From assembly GCA_011032825.1 (NCBI GenBank), contig JAADJZ010000001.1, positions 1,054,001-1,118,000 of the forward strand: 64,000 nucleotides of DNA, written 5' to 3'. Positions 62,701-64,000 of this stretch are shown piece by piece (position 1 is the first letter of the stretch; every line of letters starts with the position of its first letter). The notes beneath the pieces were generated by a model that was given only the letters and a program-made list of their open reading frames with translations, searched no databases and was not told where the DNA came from. This DNA comes from Massariosphaeria phaeospora (taxonomy: Eukaryota; Ascomycota; Dothideomycetes; Pleosporales). The position numbers and the translations under genes are program-made.

Positions 62701-64000
62701 GACGAACCAGCATTGGAAGTTTGGGGTGCCTCGTTCGCGAAAAAGGACAAAAAGAAGGGAAAGAAAGGCAAGGGCAAACAATCTGACACCGCCACGCCCA
62801 TTGAACAGCCCATCTCGGATGTTCAGCCCCAGGTTGAAGTCAAGGAACCCATCCAGCTCCCAACCGAGAACGTCCTGGCTGCACACGACACGCCAATTCA
62901 GCTCGAGGCCGAAGCACCTGCTCAAGTCGAGGCGGCTGTACCGTCTAAGAAAGACAAAAAGAAAGGTAAAAAGGGCAAAGCGAAGGCTTCCGATGCGGTG
63001 ACTCCTCCCTCGGAGATTATCCCAGACGCGCCGGTAGACAAGGAGGTCCAGAAGCCCCTACCGGAGCCCCACGATGAGAGCGTGTCCCATACCACACCGC
63101 TAGGGAGCAGTAACGACGACGAGCCAACGTTTGTGCCATTGCCTGAGTCTAATTTCGCCACGCCAGCGGAAACTCCGATAGAGTTCGCTGACATTCCGCC
63201 AGGGTTTCCGCCATTGATCGATCCGCCATTCTCGACTCAGGTAGAGAGTAGCGACGTACAGCCAGCATTTGTGCCTCTGCCTGAGTCTGATCTTACGACT
63301 GCAGCAGAGATTACTGATATACCCCTACCTGATGCTGACCTTGCGACCCCAGCGGAGATCAGTGACGTGCAACCAGATCTCGTGCCTCTGCCTGAGTCCG
63401 ACCTTACTAATCCAGTGGAGACTAGCGATGCACAGCCAACTTTGGCTGAATCCGACCTGACTACTCCAGTAGAGATCAGCGACACACAACGGGATCTCAC
63501 GCCTCTACCAGGCTCTGACGTTGTGACCCTAGCGGAGACCAGCGACGTACTACCAGATCTCGTGCCAGTAATTGAGCCCGAACAACCTGTCGAAGATAAC
63601 TGGGGACTTCCTACCTCAAAGAAAGACAAGAAGAAGTCTAAGAAAGCAAAAGGCAAGCTATCCGCGCCAGCTACGCCAATATCCGAGACAATTCCAGAGG
63701 CGCAGACTCAGGATGATACTACCATCGCCATCGACGTCCAGCAAGATTCTCCCCAGATCGAACACCCAGAGACACCCGTTGATGACTGGGCACAGCCATC
63801 TTCTTCTAAGAAGAAGGAAAAGAAGGCGAAGAAGTTAGGCGCCGCTACTTCTGCCCCAGACACGATCCAGGAAGACGTGGCTGTGGATGAGCCTCAAGAA
63901 GACACCGTACTCGAGAAGCGCGAAGATGATGTCATCATCGAGCCGACAAGTCCGCCTGCTGCAGAGCATGAGCCCGTAGTTGATGAGCGGGCGCTGCCGT
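47794..64000 (+). CDS. giant leashin-like (involucrin-repeat) Woronin-body/septal tether protein, truncated by window edge
   Basis: From the ATG at 47794 (MWTRLTGKNDGSKDPKD) the frame has no stop to the window end, about 5400 codons. One probable intron, 55012-55080, is in frame. Leashin (LAH) proteins are giant, disordered Pezizomycotina proteins that tether Woronin bodies and organise septal pores. Supporting signs are the Ser/Arg-rich N-terminal part and a compact Cys-containing island at about residues 498-545 (KFVDWWKDHEDVQK, then GVCRGCFDPRSS, then APRKHHYGRKRSS). Next come Gly/Ala-rich hydrophobic segments and a long charged coiled-coil stretch (51350-51950, many RRDAERR repeats). A mid-protein block (IPLRFRRPG, PLYLVERNRKS) is also shared, from memory, with fungal involucrin-repeat proteins. 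From 52860 onward about two dozen Lys-rich cassettes (SKKDKKKKGKKGK) are separated by acidic, Pro/Glu-rich spacers. The C-terminal part is beyond the window. In Neurospora the locus makes two transcripts; this is not testable here. Confidence 0.82.
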   Translation, partial: MWTRLTGKNDGSKDPKDPKDSRDDRRSSTSARTKRAESVVSSSSSRRPTRSEPRASTSRNSYPSPAPPASVASSYATARDGASDYTGRDTMPRSRNDDLYDDPREERFSRRRGDSLTSYDTKLSRKERSRSRDREDKKRDKDKLEKRKSRSDRSSGASQAGGYHGEIVESPRPTMRAFGDQIASPGFSQFPGQTGVHMMSGGLPTGSHPPMSSHIPDQFPGQDSSLYGAPSRPVGPTHSDSFGEASDYYGDMGQSVHQQPGVRPNPPSVIMPLDTPHLMSAGAQPNPVEDTGSGAAADFFGSAGTNKPSSSLPQSSMPGAFADDDHPPTKPPRPSSSKPNKPGKVNSAAALAGGAAVGYALGQSSSNAPHSTNYTNGAQSASDSMYYQAANTSMAAAEASHLANYSNAMDGAPPPKPPRPGKNGKQPSSSSNAGLYAAGAAGIAAYGLHEHHSHNHSSSIPGGFPGEHHGGGPGPSPSHFTAGGMAQMHEHKGPVSKFVDWWKDHEDVQKMEEYTEYIGVCRGCFDPRSSAIDAPRKHHYGRKRSSEFRPSGIEKQSRYSLLEKQSRYSLSGDESRRRRKSNDGVGWLAAGLGGIVLAQAGKTLLGQKRHDFDDTYSVKSGRYNHSRVPHRSRSRSQDRKHHSSGRSDVRYRSHSRDRMSRMSVGVAGDRKDYKVVRHRSHSRSRSSSRDRKSGFFGAAVGAGLAASAVGASRKKHRSHSRSRSNSPKGTFVHHRRDSSDHGRRQSKPHRMSHKSSRSSIGTGSLVDISQPHRSQGGFLGGFFTAATPKEKRRKSHSRSKKKKGFFNFGNASSSSDDTTLAFGSAFDRNRRRTTRRTSDERLNATLAGLGATAAAIAATKAGRSKGKNRAEVVAVKEQRHQRTDNDRRRYGASSRHLGEEEDGWESLPEDDTSDSGSASSGLAFGDYDWKKGKSQESLASNDSGTSKWGWRWGSKKKKKQSSTENLYNGGANASFVGPTVAGAAAGALVGATLGRRDSSASSAQTLQSVYPVASNDPTTYDARRTSSVRTPQPLITSRPDGISIQQPQPIHQVPGSVYTTQSQVQPSYSAPSGPPVFAQRPQQSQYTAQFQSQSQYTTQFQSQSNYASSSHHAPPLPRRSNSSPIQSSWKRDASIAGVAAGVGALAMSAAKNPEHPSTSSSNVRFDLPEAQTKQDKRDRRKSQGRESEDDDRRRGERQNREDAARREEEEDRRQREQQRREEEARRYESERLMRTEQEAVERHREQEEKSAREAREQDERRSREAREAEQRERRDREVHSEVQRREDLEREAEQLRRERREIERRDAERRDAERREIERRDAERRDAERRDAQIRVDTERRQREHEAQVYSERYESDRERQTRKLDQQSTGSSVASGVRHKEQELQDREHDIVHPDTWKSTAAVATVAGAAAAITSAAISSRRDKSSPVKAVEPSVMHVEPSNVVFEYADDDIFDPNMFKKTKTAQARGVLQDWEDRYNEKPVSQADFFAPAELRDYSAPSPKIDPNGAADIPVYQAHSDFDIGPSRGPPYPPSYSFTATKDGSGPTPTWSVPSLNVIMPTPPVSRASSDRGVSLPPSPAIEPIKEPKQEEIKPAEATRRGSRVSWGENQFHNYEVQTPDSYREQFVSDHDLAKHSHDEIVVEVDSPNSGKRSTSYRPEPQSTVPEPAEIPASTQYIPEQEGDSWDSIPTKKSGKKDKKKAKAAAATAAATAAVAFSLSDMSDAPSPTTKEDPFSNSYASPRSSSASTSGPYQAPIDESFSNIDVKPSMPQGFVEAEIVAEPEDMHMPGSFEETPSTEKSLEDAWAPPPKKGKKGKNKSKSTDDAVDAQDVPKSVEPEPVMEPEPEPIGDITPEPEVKLSKKDKKKKSKAANRASSGNWEDTASSQPDTPTTECDIRDVESAYVAYTPSTKSINNSYEGDLGFDRSRAGKDSSSIVTSTALASGFAGLVASTMKQDQDRMAMDLASARKNLESANQHDPRMETASTSTGTYIPSESERNISTVTSDDPNDLTEIKTPKRKKGKRNSGKFSPSVGSPLRAEVQFEDYVGTRFEPTISRDQPVANSQADPSDIIPIEPESTEIQESHDSGYYAPDDSIRPEIADRDSAEEFFSAGSDEKSKAKRRSQEANKHNDRDLRPATSSEIRFDDGVDRDDLHLRRGEAEQAESRDRGHREFDDGEPKRRHHRRRDTDERSDDWDSKSTISEARSEANGEPKRRHHRRRDTDERSDDWDSKSTISEARSEANGERRRKHKRREGERNASPEDRIRSSAASDPGDLYERERKSPRRKSKRDGDIDDNASVVSAPPRYDEERSPKKDKEKRSSGLFGLFSKSKESLVESSSKSSRSKDDDDDDRKHRRKKHRDSRSAYGSDDDDVRSTVSSGSHREKRRSHTDSRDEEGRVAHDAKVYRATPCYSSDMFASKTNDMLLQDHHYPRDKKDSRYDDADRSFLGDRAVAATPLPGTEAASHDNEIRSPQSHQESGIPGDRPEYPLPTLDDSHPFSLESHHNERSTSPVEDSRAMLVRLTGLQPWQLAALPNELPPLPLSQPGSPTLHPADQAPPSDISERRLSSTSIPLRFRRPGASFSGQRDLTLDISAVSSPANSPIRPTPRHTKSSSAEFPGSREYRPLYLVERNRKSVEIDEILPALPSSGSPSIASSTTGTEEDYQSAMESPRLSASDTFDDGFLDALSLASPPHPEVQHPELQDRAFEELTESQQITPKASAFPLGVLQQCKDTSGPSPRDLTRAIQSATGLDVSFDEPPPLRLTSPPSASPLAPSPSMDDSKMREVLVSGSRDPSPTKSSSALQHAVLGALVAPATVTATRHRSPSPAGYDFDFMGGDLDQETLDLAAESIPTPEPQQPERPILTRAPSSSAKKGKKGKKGSKGKSVDFSAEPLIEMTAEDRQKIREKDAEDAIEGWFEESIVDEPQPVEKEPEPIQEPVKPDPNLLRRESKGKGKKKGKGKKSSVSGPSVSAAPTPTDEKFEPLPSSSQYVPQFVENEEDWKANRSESVITDDATLVGESNAGMYGGSPEDSLKALRQQKILESTAPQGEDDLDVRRAAFEEKTPLHDMLSSDLTAKIAEGKSIPSDDVKNELKRDDLWAATTPKHDTASGEPESSVNPISDNIPLATTEQDLALESKPELEASGSVIQEESVVSKGKKGKKGKRGSRQLDPSSLPDEPTTKDEDTILPTPETRQAEIEREVLQPAFAGAGEVSKHLDTSPLSELSPPTSSANLPTEEHPVNVMDFLVSEPDQAPSDPVEQPKEIGPEPPQPTSATDSSSLQQPIDPLDFLSSEPDQSLSSPVTETKGRSQDSPAVEPEPEPEPERGSAPVPTPEPASFWGKSILGAFGWGKKSQPSAPEPKSPAVTPTVAPTTEKKAELQLPDVPSTTTPETEDKSPELAAVSTSKPGEVELVDGAFPMPAENERTSDLEHTESLPELDLDTTQPELSLEPSQLHTDDIKHNKPLDGVTPIEGEPSEPRVLAESSEPAIPAEHDEWALPSSSKKKKGKKDKKGKRGSLVDPEPVERIVEAPSEAQIDTEVAEEGGISLGTEQNLVLDNQREISVDAPNAAIPITQPDLGVSDPLIESSRTEDDIAIVPALEQPSAELAVAVEDDWPSSSKKKGKKGKKDRRGSSQPSTPLDTDPPAGTLALEDGPSFGMPETLPVPDMSDEPLQVESAGDQGLFSEPSPAVEEDDWGLTSKTKSKKGKGKKAAQLETFEPLEEPNTSARGGVQLSEDPDQTSVTDITDFAGAELAREQPPQGIKESVEQVVEDDRAAPLSKKDKKKKGKKGKIVDVEPSISEPVQPQEEVERTSESPQEESLVEATPSSTAEPLADIQQPAEPVPDDWALPSKKDKKKKGKKGKGLEIEPSMQDVAETSRDLDLPSTEPNVNDAVEYVLIESIREASLPPEQEIDQETAALLSKKDKKKKGKKGKTSQVVEAVQLLESNAQDTSSDDKRDPISQQLQDSTLPHNIAEDVGIAIDTPLPDDSKAEEFLERSVDEDVALASDTLLPDDVELLELIEPDKPVEDLARALNTPLLVESKAEEPVEHSVTDDVALAIDTRLPDDTELSVSVGTEKQTENLAPAIDTSLPEDLPLSEPASQTEITTDQPMQELVQPSEHILDVADQDHQPIEPVTDEWAAPMSKKDKKKKGKKGKVAIGGPTGEVKPSTPERSFTEESSTVPKPLESDLVMPEEFPSAQPVPEVVQGQAEELDRALAVSNQEKETKDKGKSALQSDDLPEIALPESSPPQENTSSQQPIEVPTEAGDLPAQDEWAAPVSKKDKKKKGKGKKAVLEVDAPEPLSTPTEQQEYVLRSRSPPPETVALPETPNVSELDRTLHKLPVSDDKTDFQPETPVQEPEVTGTTASTSKKGKKKAKKDKKVSLVDSEPSTPLATPLEESKPLPLDEPSIPSEEVRDIPFDESPISFEEPETNPSQPIGADSELSTPFATPFDDSRSDPLAEASVVAPRIPEVQAVEDETRAAPGSKKDRKKTRKGKRVSVLEDELAQDVQSPLEEVKDVPLEDEVQVMASPLEEFKGASLEESVQVIASPSEEFRDAILEQPAQVIASPLEDPVQVTASPLEAQPIAPSQEPVQDQSLDKNDAGLSVPKKDKKKRRKGSKSAVLETETPESTATDLQPDLSSSDVLRPDQQIDEPIASSSVPTPIEADKSTDLPGRDAPPQEPTSVEQPTELPQSDTIEQIVTPSETQDSAVDDWGIESAKKAKKGKKGKKRVSIAEEPAIHTITDVHDSEALPKDASTSLMQDDVPTEVEASATIPDDLADAPSWSQSEKSDVQIVEDIATGPVAEPSTDISTQPEEVVQDDLDMPATSKKDKKKGKKGKRASIAEEPTPESSSTAIQPEAPTDTKLMRETQDLTHEESGVLPIDTTQAENQESIEPQFTPITDSLENKEIDSIDPADQTITEAQLDRDLQAPMDGSNTHTDLTESSTTLPDDPKPADEPALEVWGASFAKKDKKKGKKGKGKQSDTATPIEQPISDVQPQVEVKEPIQLPTENVLAAHDTPIQLEAEAPAQVEAAVPSKKDKKKGKKGKAKASDAVTPPSEIIPDAPVDKEVQKPLPEPHDESVSHTTPLGSSNDDEPTFVPLPESNFATPAETPIEFADIPPGFPPLIDPPFSTQVESSDVQPAFVPLPESDLTTAAEITDIPLPDADLATPAEISDVQPDLVPLPESDLTNPVETSDAQPTLAESDLTTPVEISDTQRDLTPLPGSDVVTLAETSDVLPDLVPVIEPEQPVEDNWGLPTSKKDKKKSKKAKGKLSAPATPISETIPEAQTQDDTTIAIDVQQDSPQIEHPETPVDDWAQPSSSKKKEKKAKKLGAATSAPDTIQEDVAVDEPQEDTVLEKREDDVIIEPTSPPAAEHEPVVDERALP
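51590..51800 (+). repeat. charged heptad-like repeats within the leashin gene
   Basis: Imperfect 12-15 nt units such as GAACGTCGTGATGCTGAGCG encode RRDAERRDAERREIERR runs, predicted long single helix or coiled coil. Confidence 0.85.
54322..54525 (+). repeat. near-perfect 102-bp tandem duplication in the leashin gene
   Basis: Copies at 54322-54423 and 54424-54525 differ at a single base (GACGACTGG versus GATGACTGG). Each encodes 34 residues beginning GEPKRRHHRRRDTDERSDD. The length keeps the frame. Confidence 0.96.
55012..55080 (+). other. probable 69-nt intron without stop codons inside the leashin frame
   Basis: GTATAT donor after GCAAAG, GACTAACGAC branch site, and CTGCAG acceptor before GACCACCAC. 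The length is divisible by three and it contains no stop, so the frame is open whether or not it is removed. Its translation (VYRATPCYSSDMF and onward) is richer in Cys, Met and hydrophobic residues than the flanking charged sequence, which supports an intron. Confidence 0.65.
61357..61575 (+). repeat. 57-bp tandem repeat in the leashin gene
   Basis: Units start at 61357, 61414, 61471 and 61528 (strict 57-nt period), then a shortened unit at 61561. They encode about 19 residues of the type SPLEEVKDVPLEDEVQVMA. Confidence 0.92.
63231..63560 (+). repeat. degenerate tandem repeat of PLPESDL units in the leashin gene
   Basis: Imperfect units of about 20-30 residues share the pattern SDVQPxxVPLPESDLTTxAEI. 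At least five are visible, more diverged than the 102-bp and 57-bp repeats. Confidence 0.8.

Larger units (their letters stand above)
52861..63845 (+). repeat. about 24 dispersed Lys-rich cassettes in the leashin gene
   Basis: Basic cassettes begin near 52861, 53221, 53371, 53845, 56422, 56662, 57272, 58317, 58666, 58912, 59149, 59366, 59578, 60250, 60487, 60658, 60928, 61279, 61650, 61984, 62320, 62740, 62947, 63619 and 63806. Typical form is SKKDKKKKGKKGK; those at 53845 and 60487 are degenerate. Spacers are acidic and vary from about 40 to 200 residues, with one larger gap (53845-56422). Confidence 0.88.

Noticed and set aside
1..64000. CRISPR arrays, prokaryotic operons, insertion sequences
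   Set aside because: None seen; intron-bearing fungal genes throughout.

Overview
This is a stretch of a filamentous ascomycete nuclear genome (Pezizomycotina, probably Dothideomycetes; the class is an inference). The evidence is short introns (mostly 47-60 nt) with GTANGT-like donors and CTAAC/CTGAC branch sites, fungal-only gene families, and a giant leashin-type (involucrin-repeat) septal tether gene. I rebuilt gene models by hand from splice signals, reading-phase continuity and family motifs. Every multi-exon model below closes in frame.

Layout. Bases 1-2978 hold no gene I can support. CFT2 (pre-mRNA 3'-end processing) runs rightward at 2979-6112. A block of six leftward genes follows, 7703-27085: a two-finger CCCH protein, a 1315-residue Ser/Thr/Pro-rich type II membrane protein, UTP18 (small-subunit processome), an Ariadne-type RBR ubiquitin ligase, the eIF2B epsilon subunit, and the stress regulator SKN7. 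SKN7 is head-to-head with a mitochondrial-type peroxiredoxin 5 gene (28659-29636). Then come a single-pass membrane protein with three NPFxD endocytic motifs (leftward), a conserved fungal protein of unknown function (rightward), and a gene-poor 1.8 kb stretch. Next is a more accessory-looking segment: a secreted cupin lacking a metal-ligand Glu, a Gly/Met-rich protein, a decayed AA9 polysaccharide monooxygenase pseudogene, and a copper amine oxidase. RNA15/CstF-64, a second 3'-end processing factor, follows at 45780-46732. From 47794 to the window edge one reading frame stays open for about 5400 codons: a leashin-like protein with about two dozen Lys-rich cassettes and a series of Gly/Ala-rich hydrophobic segments.

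How genes may work together. Most of the window is unlinked housekeeping: mRNA 3'-end formation (CFT2, RNA15), ribosome biogenesis (UTP18), translation initiation (eIF2B epsilon) and ubiquitylation. The one clear functional neighbourhood is SKN7 beside PRX5, which share an intergenic promoter region of about 1.6 kb. I found no wholly unknown system. The best leads are the repeat architecture of the leashin gene, the open frame that continues past the Ariadne stop codon, the SKN7/PRX5 pair and the decayed LPMO.
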